Assembly (NCBI GenBank): GCA_902776765.1
Contig: CACYRP010000026.1
Span: 1 to 54,408, forward strand
DNA: 54,408 nt
Direction of reading: 5' to 3'
Source of the DNA: Fibrobacter succinogenes
Lineage (GTDB): Bacteria > Fibrobacterota > Fibrobacteria > Fibrobacterales > Fibrobacteraceae
Shown: positions 40,484 through 48,922 of the stretch, in pieces
Layout of the letters: each line of letters begins with the position of its first letter
Numbering within the stretch: position 1 is the first letter of the stretch
Program-made: the position numbers and the translations under genes
The notes under the pieces: model-generated
Database searches by the model: none
What the model saw: only the letters and a program-made list of their open reading frames with translations
Told to the model about the DNA's origin: nothing

Positions 40484-43400
40484 TTACTTTTTCAAGAGCA
40501 TCGTCTTTTCGGTCGCCTTGCCGTTCACTTGCAGCACACCGACGTAGCGACCGCGAGGCAAATTTTCGACAGAGCGAGTTTCAAAATGCGCACCCGCTGC
40601 ACGATGACCCAAATCAAACGCCCGTACCATTCGACCCTGCATATCGACAAGCGAGAACTTTACCGCAGCAGCCGCAGGGATTTCAAAACGCACTGCGATG
40701 TCACCGCCTTGGAATACAGCACCGAAGGAAGCATTACGAACAACCGCCATTTCGCTAAAACGAACGTCCGTCGGAGATTCAACGCGAAGCTCCATCGTAG
40801 AAGCCTTGCCCCAAAGCGTATCGTTCCCGACGAGTACGCCCACGCGGTAAAGCACGTTGAACGTTCCAGAAGGAGCATCTGCATTTTCCAAAGAATCCAG
40901 CAGAGCCTCGCTTGAAGAATCTAGCTTGAGCACCTTTTCCGCAGACGCATCCATCACGAAAGCATCGTCCAGCAGTTTGCCGCGAACGTTTTTCGCAAGC
41001 GACTTGTTGTCTTTGTACGAAACATTTTCACTTGCGGCAACAGGCGGATTCGGCAAACCGCGAAGCAGCGGATAGCTCACGCCTTCTTGCATGTACCACA
41101 CAGAATCGAAGTCGAATTCCTTGAAAGAGTTCTTCAACATCATTTGTACGTTAGTCAAGCCTTTGCCCGACATTGTAGAATCGCTACAAGCATCGGCAAG
41201 GTAGTAGAATTCATCCGAAGGTTGCGATTTCGCAGGCAAACCGATGCAAAAACGGATTCCGTCTTTATCAGATTTTCCAGAAGCGTACCCCCTCACCTTC
41301 GTATCGTTACCGTTGACTCCAACAAAACCAAAGCCATAGAATTCTTCTACTGCCGACATATCGCCCGTCGAATAGCAGTCTTCAATTACAGCTTGATTGT
41401 TATTGACAAAGTTTCCCGTACTCTCTACATTTCCTGTAGAATAGGATCGCTTGATAGTTCCATCATTTTCGCCGACAAAACCGGCAGCCGCGTTTGCATT
41501 CCCCATCGCAAACGAGCGCTCGATCAAGCCTTCGTTCTTGCCGACAAATGCACCAGAATAACTAAAAATTCCCGTGCCCTTGGCACTTCCGGTAGCATAG
41601 CTTTCAGAAATAGTTGTTTGATTCAAAGCAGCAAAGCTGCCGACATAACTCGAACCCACAACATCGACGGATGCATGCAAACCTTTCAATTCCTTGCCAT
41701 AAGCTTTACCAATCAGGCCACCGATATAGTTGAGGTTTTTCGCATCAATAACGCCTATTGCCGTAGAGTTCGTGACCGTTCCGCTATCGACCGCGACAAG
41801 GCCTGCAATGCCTTCAATGACATAATACTCCGAGATTTCGCCACCATCTTCGTAAGAAAAGGATAAATCACCCCTAGACGACTCCTGACCAGACACATTG
41901 ACATTCGCTTTGCTTTCGCTGATAGTTCCGGCAGCTGTGTTCAGGGCTGCAATACCGCCCATGAAACCGCTACTCCCCTTTAGGGTCGCATTAACGGTCG
42001 CTTTCTCGATGGATCCCTTGTTCAGCACGGCAACACCAGCAGCGCACCATCCCCCCTCCCATTGCATATCGACTTCGGCACCGACAATGTTTCCGTAATT
42101 CACAAGTGCAATTCCAGAAACGTTGTTGCTATTATTAACCTTCCCTTTGACCGATACATTTTCGATAGAGCCATAGTTTCTGAACACGAAGCCTGCACTT
42201 TGATAAATGCTATCCATCAAGACATCGACATTCACATTACGAATCGTTCCTTTATTCACAGTGGCAACACCGCCAATTTTTAATTCACGATTGCGGCCAA
42301 TAGAATACCCCTTGAAAGACAAACTATCTACGATTGCAGACTGCGCAACAGTATCGATAAATCCAATTGCCTTATGATCCTTATCCCAAAATCCTGTGTA
42401 CAGGCTATCGATGCTATGGCCGCCACCATGGAATTCGCCGGTAAAAGCACCGGTATCCTGTTTTGCGTAACCGCCAAGAACAACTCCATAACAACTGCAG
42501 AATTCTTCCAACACATCGTACTTACCAATAGGCTTGAATCCTGTTCCACCGACAGCAAAACGTTCATCCGTCCTGGAAGCAGTGGCATCGATATCGTTGG
42601 CCAAGCGATAAACGGCCGACAACTTGTATTTTCCGAATCCGATTGATTTCAAGTCTCCGTAGGTCTTGATCAAGAACGGGTCTTTTTCCGTACCGGAACC
42701 GGCCATTTTCATCATGGTCTGATCCACAGCCTGATTCGGATAAATCTTTTCCTTCATTGTCTTGGATATATAGTAAGGCTTAGTCAGCCACGACAAATAG
42801 GGATAAGTCGAATCCGCCGTAATATTCCAGGTTGAATCGAAATCCCAGCCTTCGTAGTTTTCCTTCTTGACCATCTCTGTTGTATTGCGGAGATCCCCCG
42901 CAGCCGTCGTATTAACATACCAGAGTGTCGTATCATAATAGACCGAGGTGTAGGTCGACTTGTTGTCAGAGCCCGCAAGGCCACCCCATTTAGAATCGCC
43001 TACGACTTGACCTGCGGCAAACGAGTTTTTCACGATTGCCTTGTCAGAAGAACCTACCAAGCCGCCTATATTCTTTGTTCCCGAGACATTTGCGATAGAA
43101 TAGCAATCCGTTACGCTGGCCTCGCCCAAAAAGCCCACGAGACCGCCCACATGTTCCTTGCCCGAGACCAGGAATCTAGACGCGCTCCTCACGACAGAGC
43201 CTGCAGATTTCTTACCGGCAAGAGAGCCAACGTAATTTTCGCCGGAAACATTATACTTGATAAAGATGTTTTCGACCGTAGCACCATTATCGACACCGGC
43301 AAGGACACCGACATAGTCCTTACCACGGATGGCACCCCTAGTATTCGCAGGCCCATACGAATAGCTTTCTCCAAGATACGAAGCCGTATCAAAGACAACA

Positions 43401-46309
43401 TTGCTTACCTTGGCACCCTTCGCCAGAGCCCGGAAAAGTCCCACCGAATCTTCGTCGGGGCGATTGATATTCAAGCCCGCAATTATCTTGTTGTTACCGA
43501 TAAAGACACCGCTGAATTTTCCAATCGGTTCAAAGCCCTTGCAAACAGTGCTATCAGCATTGCAGTTTTCCTTGAACGAGACCGTAGCATTGATATTGCC
43601 CATGAGTTTGTAGTATGCATCAAGGCCGTATTCGTATTTGCCAATATACTTGAGATCATCGTATTTATAAATTCTATAGGGATTCAGCTCGGTGCCTGCA
43701 CCCGCCAAAACATTTTCTAAACCGTCGTCCTTCAGCGTTCCCGGCAAAATCGGGTCCATGCCCTTGAAATACGGATAAGATTTACCTTCTTGGATCGTCC
43801 ATACAGAATCGAAGTTGAAGTCTTCATAAGTAGATTGTTTCAGCATCGACTCAGTAGAATTGCCACCCGTTTTGCCAAGTGCAGCAACGGTGCTATCGTA
43901 ATAGCAAGATTTCATTTTCTCGCCCGAACCGAAGAAGTTTCCGCCAATAATGCCCTTTGCAACTTTTCGGCCATATCCATCGTACGGACTCTTGAGCATA
44001 CTTGCAGAATAAATATTTTGTTGCAAATACTCGCCGTCAAATTGATCCGAAAGTCCAATCACGCCGCCCACATTTTCAAAGCCCCTAACCACATTCACCG
44101 AAAACGCATTTACGATAACCGAAGCCGATGCTCCGATAAGTCCGCCAACTTCATCGCCACCCTTGACAGCACCTGTAGATCCAACTTTTTCCATTTTAGC
44201 CGAACGAGTCGCACCAATCAAGCCGCCCACATAAGAAGTCCCCAAAACATTTCCGTCGATAGAGACTACGTTGACGACTTCGGACAAATCCAACTCGCCT
44301 GCCAAAACACCGACATTCCATGAACCCGTCACTTTCGCATTCACGAATTTCAAATCCTTGATGGCCGCCCCTTCAGCCACACCGAAAAAACCAACAAAGT
44401 CACGGTTGGGTTCATCTATTTCCAGATTCTTGATGGTATGATTTTTTCCGTCAAACGATCCCGTAAACACGTGAACGCTATCGCCAATCGGCGTAAACTT
44501 CGAAGAAGATGCATCGATATCCTTTGTCAGTTCGTAATGGGCGACCAGCGGATAGGCGAGATCGTTCCCGATTTTCTTGAGTTCATCGTATGACGAAATT
44601 TCAATCTTGTTCGGAACCGCCATGTAGCTAGACGTTCCCCAGACCGTATCAGTACCAACCGCATAGCCGATTCGATACCAATGATAAATGGAATCTTTAG
44701 TTTCGTTTATCTGAGTCAAATTCAGCCACTTGCCAAACAGTTCCTCGCCAACATCGAGCATCGCAGCCACTTTCGGCTGTTCCTGCCACTTGGCCGCAGA
44801 CGTGGGAATCGCAAGCGGAATCTTGGACGCGGGTGCAACAGTAAATGTTCCTAGATACGGGAACGACTTACCTTCATCTATTTTCCATGTATGAATAAAA
44901 TTTCCGGTAGGGCTATAGCATGCCCCTACATCTTCATAATAGCTACAAGTATCCGTACCATCAACAACATATTCCTCATAACCCAAAGCGTCCCAGCCCG
45001 CAAACGAAGCCATTTTCATCATCTTTGCAGAGGTAAGCCCCGTGCCGCCAGCACTCGTATCGAGTCCCGAAATTTCGGTATTCCAGTAGGAGCGTTCCAC
45101 CTTTTCGCTATTATACCCGACAAGGCCGCCAACATCCAATTCGCCCTTGACCACATTGGCGGCATAGCTGTTGAGAATAGACCCATGGCTATCATCGTAG
45201 GCATGATACGCATTTCCACCGACAAGGCCACCGACATATTCTACGCCCTTGACACTGCCTAAGGCAAAAGTGTTCTGAATACTGCCATAACTCACCCCAG
45301 CAATTCCGCCAACATCCTCCGTACCTTCTACAGTTCCCTTGGCATACGACTCACTCACAGAGCCATGATTGGTTCCGACAATTCCGCCCACGCCTTCGTC
45401 AAGGCGGCATATCATCGATGAACGGGTGACATTCAGCAAATCCATTTCCGAAATGCACTGTGAAATCACGCCCCACTTGCCTGAATATCCGGCAATTCCA
45501 CCGACATCATCCACCTCTTCGTAAGCAGGCGTTATAGAACCGCTAGCACGGCTATTCATTATCGTACCAGAATTGTACCCGACAATGCCGCCGACGTATG
45601 CATTCGTGGCAATGATATCCACATTTGCAACAGCGTCGGTTACCATGAGATCTGATTCGCCAACAATGCCGCCGACGCAAGTTTTACCTTTGATTTCACC
45701 CTGGAACGAAATATTTTTCACGCTAGAAGAAACATCGGAATATCCAATCAGCTTCATTGTCGCACCAGCGATGCCGCCGACGCGTTCTTCGCCTTGGACA
45801 AAGCCGTTTCTCACGTGCACATTTTCGAGAACTCCAGCCACTTTCGCAACGACACCGCCCACATGCCGCGAATCCGTTGTTCCGCCCGTCACGCTCAAGC
45901 GGTCAAAATTCAAGTTGCGCAGAGAACCGATCAAGTACGAAATAAAGCCGAGATCGCCTTTGCAAGGCAACCAAATCATCAAATCGCTGATGGTATGGTT
46001 TTGACCGTCGATATTTCCCCAAAACACAGTGCTGTCGGCAGCATCCTTGTACTTGCCGATGGGAATAAAGCCATTGCAGCCATCCTCGTTGCACATTTCG
46101 TTCTTGGAGGCCGAAGCGTCGATATCTTTTGTCAGAACGTAATCCGAAGAGTACAGATAAGCGCCCTTGCCTATCGCCTTGAGGTCTTCGTAGTCTTCGA
46201 TTTGGAACGGTTTACTTGCGGAACCGTCGCCTTTCATGGTGCCGTTAGCCGCAAAAGAGTGAATCGCAAATAGCGATAAAACAACAGTAAAAATGAATTG
46301 CGGTTTCAT
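40484..46309 (-). CDS. Giant GLUG-repeat surface protein with C-terminal sorting-like domain
   Basis: 1941 aa from ATG 46309 (GAGGA 8 nt upstream; upstream in-frame starts add up to nine residues). Signal peptide FIFTVVLSLFAIHSFA. The body is four large blocks, each opened by a head module (FQIEDYEDLKAIG, ISSYDELKKIG, IYKYDDLKYIG, IKTYGDLKSIG ... TKDIDAS ... PIG), followed by a series of GLUG motifs (for example VGGLVGYNSEKVERSYW), about 25 in all, and closed by a W..EG.SYPYL segment. GLUG repeats build beta-helix-like adhesin domains. The end (AAVKFSLVDMQGRMVRAFDL to TMLLKK) resembles T9SS type-A sorting domains, so export by a T9SS-like route is likely. It is the last gene of the TIGR02147-FISUMP cassette (36 bp after the FISUMP stop). 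Likely adhesin; ligand unknown. Confidence 0.9.
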   Translation of the reverse strand: MKPQFIFTVVLSLFAIHSFAANGTMKGDGSASKPFQIEDYEDLKAIGKGAYLYSSDYVLTKDIDASASKNEMCNEDGCNGFIPIGKYKDAADSTVFWGNIDGQNHTISDLMIWLPCKGDLGFISYLIGSLRNLNFDRLSVTGGTTDSRHVGGVVAKVAGVLENVHVRNGFVQGEERVGGIAGATMKLIGYSDVSSSVKNISFQGEIKGKTCVGGIVGESDLMVTDAVANVDIIATNAYVGGIVGYNSGTIMNSRASGSITPAYEEVDDVGGIAGYSGKWGVISQCISEMDLLNVTRSSMICRLDEGVGGIVGTNHGSVSESYAKGTVEGTEDVGGIAGVSYGSIQNTFALGSVKGVEYVGGLVGGNAYHAYDDSHGSILNSYAANVVKGELDVGGLVGYNSEKVERSYWNTEISGLDTSAGGTGLTSAKMMKMASFAGWDALGYEEYVVDGTDTCSYYEDVGACYSPTGNFIHTWKIDEGKSFPYLGTFTVAPASKIPLAIPTSAAKWQEQPKVAAMLDVGEELFGKWLNLTQINETKDSIYHWYRIGYAVGTDTVWGTSSYMAVPNKIEISSYDELKKIGNDLAYPLVAHYELTKDIDASSSKFTPIGDSVHVFTGSFDGKNHTIKNLEIDEPNRDFVGFFGVAEGAAIKDLKFVNAKVTGSWNVGVLAGELDLSEVVNVVSIDGNVLGTSYVGGLIGATRSAKMEKVGSTGAVKGGDEVGGLIGASASVIVNAFSVNVVRGFENVGGVIGLSDQFDGEYLQQNIYSASMLKSPYDGYGRKVAKGIIGGNFFGSGEKMKSCYYDSTVAALGKTGGNSTESMLKQSTYEDFNFDSVWTIQEGKSYPYFKGMDPILPGTLKDDGLENVLAGAGTELNPYRIYKYDDLKYIGKYEYGLDAYYKLMGNINATVSFKENCNADSTVCKGFEPIGKFSGVFIGNNKIIAGLNINRPDEDSVGLFRALAKGAKVSNVVFDTASYLGESYSYGPANTRGAIRGKDYVGVLAGVDNGATVENIFIKYNVSGENYVGSLAGKKSAGSVVRSASRFLVSGKEHVGGLVGFLGEASVTDCYSIANVSGTKNIGGLVGSSDKAIVKNSFAAGQVVGDSKWGGLAGSDNKSTYTSVYYDTTLWYVNTTAAGDLRNTTEMVKKENYEGWDFDSTWNITADSTYPYLSWLTKPYYISKTMKEKIYPNQAVDQTMMKMAGSGTEKDPFLIKTYGDLKSIGFGKYKLSAVYRLANDIDATASRTDERFAVGGTGFKPIGKYDVLEEFCSCYGVVLGGYAKQDTGAFTGEFHGGGHSIDSLYTGFWDKDHKAIGFIDTVAQSAIVDSLSFKGYSIGRNRELKIGGVATVNKGTIRNVNVDVLMDSIYQSAGFVFRNYGSIENVSVKGKVNNSNNVSGIALVNYGNIVGAEVDMQWEGGWCAAGVAVLNKGSIEKATVNATLKGSSGFMGGIAALNTAAGTISESKANVNVSGQESSRGDLSFSYEDGGEISEYYVIEGIAGLVAVDSGTVTNSTAIGVIDAKNLNYIGGLIGKAYGKELKGLHASVDVVGSSYVGSFAALNQTTISESYATGSAKGTGIFSYSGAFVGKNEGLIERSFAMGNANAAAGFVGENDGTIKRSYSTGNVESTGNFVNNNQAVIEDCYSTGDMSAVEEFYGFGFVGVNGNDTKVRGYASGKSDKDGIRFCIGLPAKSQPSDEFYYLADACSDSTMSGKGLTNVQMMLKNSFKEFDFDSVWYMQEGVSYPLLRGLPNPPVAASENVSYKDNKSLAKNVRGKLLDDAFVMDASAEKVLKLDSSSEALLDSLENADAPSGTFNVLYRVGVLVGNDTLWGKASTMELRVESPTDVRFSEMAVVRNASFGAVFQGGDIAVRFEIPAAAAVKFSLVDMQGRMVRAFDLGHRAAGAHFETRSVENLPRGRYVGVLQVNGKATEKTMLLKK

Positions 46310-46344
46310 ATTTTTCCTCATAGGTTCAAATAACATAAAAACTC

Positions 46345-47808
46345 CTAGTTTTTAAGGCAACGGACTGAAAATCCGTTATTCTTCGGGAAATTTTTCACAG
46401 AAACGGAACCGTCGTTTCCAAAATAAATAGCGTATGCAGCATTCTCGCTAGCCTCTGAATATTCAGCGGAACTCCAGATATAAGCTTTAAGCCCCTCGGA
46501 ATCGAAGGAGCCGCTACGATACCATTCGCCATCGGCGACAGCTGAAAAACCGTAATCGTTCGTACCGCCCGCATCATCCCAGCCAAATTGCGACTTGAGC
46601 ACGGCAGCGGCCTTGGCCACTCCGCCAGCCACAGCAATCAAAGTATTCCACGAAGTCGTATCCGGCAAGCGGTAGCCATCAGGACAAAGCGAATCTTTTG
46701 CCACATTCCAAGTGTAAAGACGGCCCATCAGGCTGCACTTTTCGGGATTGTTGTCATAGCACCACATATTCCCTTTCAATTCCGGCATTTTTACGTCGTC
46801 AGCATAGTTCAAGTTCTGGGCCATCCAAACTTGTTCGCCGATTTTTACGGTTTTATAAACTTGTCCATCGCGATTATCGACAATGGAATCGTACTGCAAT
46901 TGCGGATTTAAAAAAGATTCCCGCGTCAAGCCTTCGCCAAAACTTTCCACATACGTTTCAAACGCAGGAATCTCGCTTGCATAATTCAAGCTTTCAAGAT
47001 TTTGGCGGATTTTTTCAATTTGACCGTTTTCTTTTGCGGCGGCGACCCATTCTGCGACATTCGACTTCGTTTCATCATCGTCCCACAAACCGTTTTTCGC
47101 AATGGCGGAGCTGACTTCGTTTGTACGTTCTTCAAGCTTTGCTACATCCGCATCGCCTTGCATCAGCACACTCACGGCAAGGAGAGCTGCGTTTCCGTCG
47201 CCTTTTTCGAAGATGTTCAAATTTTCAAATTCATCAACGTCATTCGCGATATCAAACGATGTGAGCACTTCCTTTTCCGCTTGGGCTTTCGCCGCAGAAA
47301 AGTCCATTTTTTCAACAGTCACGAGATGCTTCACACGTTCGTATTCCAGATGCGTGAGCAAGTTGACATTCACATTTTTTCTAACGCTAAGGTCGGTCAG
47401 AGCCTTGAGCGAGAGCTTTTCCGAAGACTCTTTTCCGGTCACTTCGTTAAGGTAATAGCCCGTCACTTCGAACAAAGCACACGAAGTCTTGAGATTGATA
47501 CCATCTATAGCAAAGTCTCCCTTGTCGCTCTTGACGCTACCCGTAAATTTTTCGCTGGTCAATTCAAGCGTCTTGCAATCCACGCCCTGCACGTTCACAA
47601 TAGACCCCGTCGCAAACGGTCCCTTCTGCGATACGCCAGCCACGTCCAAATCCTTGACGGCGTAAATTCCCGCATCGTCCGAAGATCCGCCCGCGACTTC
47701 GGAATCCGAGCATGCGGCAAATAAAATCGCAAAAACAGATAAAAGAACAAAGCCGAAGCTTTTCCTTCTCACGAAACAACCAATTAAACCATTAACGTCG
47801 CATTTCAT
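46345..47808 (-). CDS. FISUMP (Fib_succ_major) domain lipoprotein
   Basis: 487 aa from ATG 47808, which lies within the end of the TIGR02147 gene (17-nt overlap; a GTG at 47823 is the other option). Signal VLLSVFAILFAAC, lipobox Cys. The N-terminal half (AVKDLDVAGVSQKGPFATGS to about residue 300) is the shared stalk seen in the 48.9-kb homologue. The C-terminal FISUMP domain spans about 310-487: RDGQVYKTVKIGEQVWMAQN, CPDGYRLPDTTSWNTL, YIWSSAEYSE, GFSVRCLKN. FISUMP domains are typical of Fibrobacter surface proteins; function unknown, probably ligand binding. It is coupled to the regulator-like gene and precedes the GLUG protein. Confidence 0.92.
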   Translation of the reverse strand: MKCDVNGLIGCFVRRKSFGFVLLSVFAILFAACSDSEVAGGSSDDAGIYAVKDLDVAGVSQKGPFATGSIVNVQGVDCKTLELTSEKFTGSVKSDKGDFAIDGINLKTSCALFEVTGYYLNEVTGKESSEKLSLKALTDLSVRKNVNVNLLTHLEYERVKHLVTVEKMDFSAAKAQAEKEVLTSFDIANDVDEFENLNIFEKGDGNAALLAVSVLMQGDADVAKLEERTNEVSSAIAKNGLWDDDETKSNVAEWVAAAKENGQIEKIRQNLESLNYASEIPAFETYVESFGEGLTRESFLNPQLQYDSIVDNRDGQVYKTVKIGEQVWMAQNLNYADDVKMPELKGNMWCYDNNPEKCSLMGRLYTWNVAKDSLCPDGYRLPDTTSWNTLIAVAGGVAKAAAVLKSQFGWDDAGGTNDYGFSAVADGEWYRSGSFDSEGLKAYIWSSAEYSEASENAAYAIYFGNDGSVSVKNFPKNNGFSVRCLKN

Positions 47809-48661
47809 TTTCACCAACTCCACTTACTTTATTTTCTTCACATTTGTCAAGCCGTTCACTTATCGGGAACAATTGCAAGTTCAAGCGATAAACTCTCTGC
47901 GTTTTGTCACTTTCCGTTGCAATCGCGATAATGCGGCGACGGAATTCCAGAAGCTCTTTCTTAATCTGTTCATAGGATTCCTCCGTAAGCCCGAGCACAA
48001 CACCTGACATCGCGCGTTCCGCAAGAGGCAAGTCCAAAGCCTTCACGGCAAGCTCGCCCATTTGGCGCTGCAAATCCTTTGCTGCAAGCGGCACTGCATC
48101 CACGGAACCCATAGAAATAGACTTGTCCGTCTGCACGTAATTCCCTTCTCTGTCTTTTTTCAAGAGATTCGCATCTTCCAAAAAGTCGAGCGTTTCGGAG
48201 ACTTCCGCCGCAGAAATTTTCGGCTTGCACGCACGGGCCATTTCGGCAGGCCTTGCTCCCGGCATGTGTGGAGCGAGTTCACGGAGCAACGGATTTTTCC
48301 AGGACTTGTAATAATCGAATTCTTCACCCCCAAGCACACGAACCTTATGCGCCCTCGCCAATGCACAGCGTTTTTCGAAAGCCTCCATTTTTGCTTCGTC
48401 CCCTTTTGCATGAGCATACGTAACCATCAGAACAAAATACGTCTTTTCGAATCCGGCAAGCCCCATAGCATTCGCGACGGAATTTGCGGCACTAATGCTC
48501 AAATTCTTTTTTCCTTCAGCAACATACTTCAGAAAAATTGCCGATGCGAACCCGGCATTCTGGGCAAACTCTCGCCAGGTAAACGCGGAGTCACGCTTGC
48601 GTTCATCATAGAAATCCTGGATGAACTTGCGATAATCTGTATATTCAATAATCGCTTTCAT
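47792..48661 (-). CDS. TIGR02147 family (DUF4423) regulator-like protein, copy 2
   Basis: 289 aa. Starts IIEYTDYRKFIQDFYDERKR, then an XRE-like helix-turn-helix (FTWREFAQNAGFASAIFLKY and VAEGKKNLSI), the DUF4423 body and the closing VYRLNLQLFPISERL. Very similar in layout to copy 3 at 52 kb. The ATG lies 5 nt after TATATTTG, predicting leaderless mRNA. The upstream region carries three GAAYAC-type sites. The gene overlaps the FISUMP gene, so both are made together. Autoregulation of the cassette is inferred from the operator layout. No signal peptide. Confidence 0.9.
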   Translation of the reverse strand: MKAIIEYTDYRKFIQDFYDERKRDSAFTWREFAQNAGFASAIFLKYVAEGKKNLSISAANSVANAMGLAGFEKTYFVLMVTYAHAKGDEAKMEAFEKRCALARAHKVRVLGGEEFDYYKSWKNPLLRELAPHMPGARPAEMARACKPKISAAEVSETLDFLEDANLLKKDREGNYVQTDKSISMGSVDAVPLAAKDLQRQMGELAVKALDLPLAERAMSGVVLGLTEESYEQIKKELLEFRRRIIAIATESDKTQRVYRLNLQLFPISERLDKCEENKVSGVGENEMRR

Positions 48662-48796
48662 GATTACAAATATAGTTTTTAAAAAATATTGGAATACAAA
48701 AACTTCCGTTTTTCGCTTAATTTTTACGTTTTTAGCTATTTTTAGTCAATTTTGCAAAATTTTAGAACACAAGATGTGTCCTTGGAACACAAAAAA
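48662..48796 (-). promoter_or_regulatory. Cassette promoter and GAAYAC operators upstream of TIGR02147 copy 2
   Basis: On the minus strand TATATTTG (48667-48674) is 5 nt from the ATG. GAATAC (48692-48697) lies about 31 bp upstream, near the -33 region. A distal pair, GAACAC (48765-48770) with inverted GTGTCC (48776-48781) and direct GAACAC (48785-48790), lies 73 bp beyond. The region between is AT-rich. The same layout precedes copy 3. Confidence 0.6.
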
Positions 48797-48820
48797 GACC
48801 TCGCCATGAATAGCGAGGCC
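48791..48820 (-). terminator. Terminator of the triple-FISUMP gene, abutting the distal operator
   Basis: GACCTCGC (48797-48804) and GCGAGGCC (48813-48820) form the stem. On the minus strand a T6 tract follows, which overlaps the GAACACAAAAAA operator. Confidence 0.8.
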
Positions 48821-48845
48821 TCATATAAGGCAAACAACCGTAAGC

Positions 48846-48878
48846 GTCATCCTGACGACTGCAAGGAGGAAGGATCCA
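48846..48878. repeat. Dispersed GTCATCCTG-type element
   Basis: gtcatcctgacgactgcaa ... ggaggaaggatcca, between the terminator and the FISUMP gene end. Same family as the element at 36.7 kb. Confidence 0.6.
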
Positions 48879-48922
48879 GTAAAATTCCTTAATGCGTTAT
48901 CTGGAATTGACTGGATGCTGTC

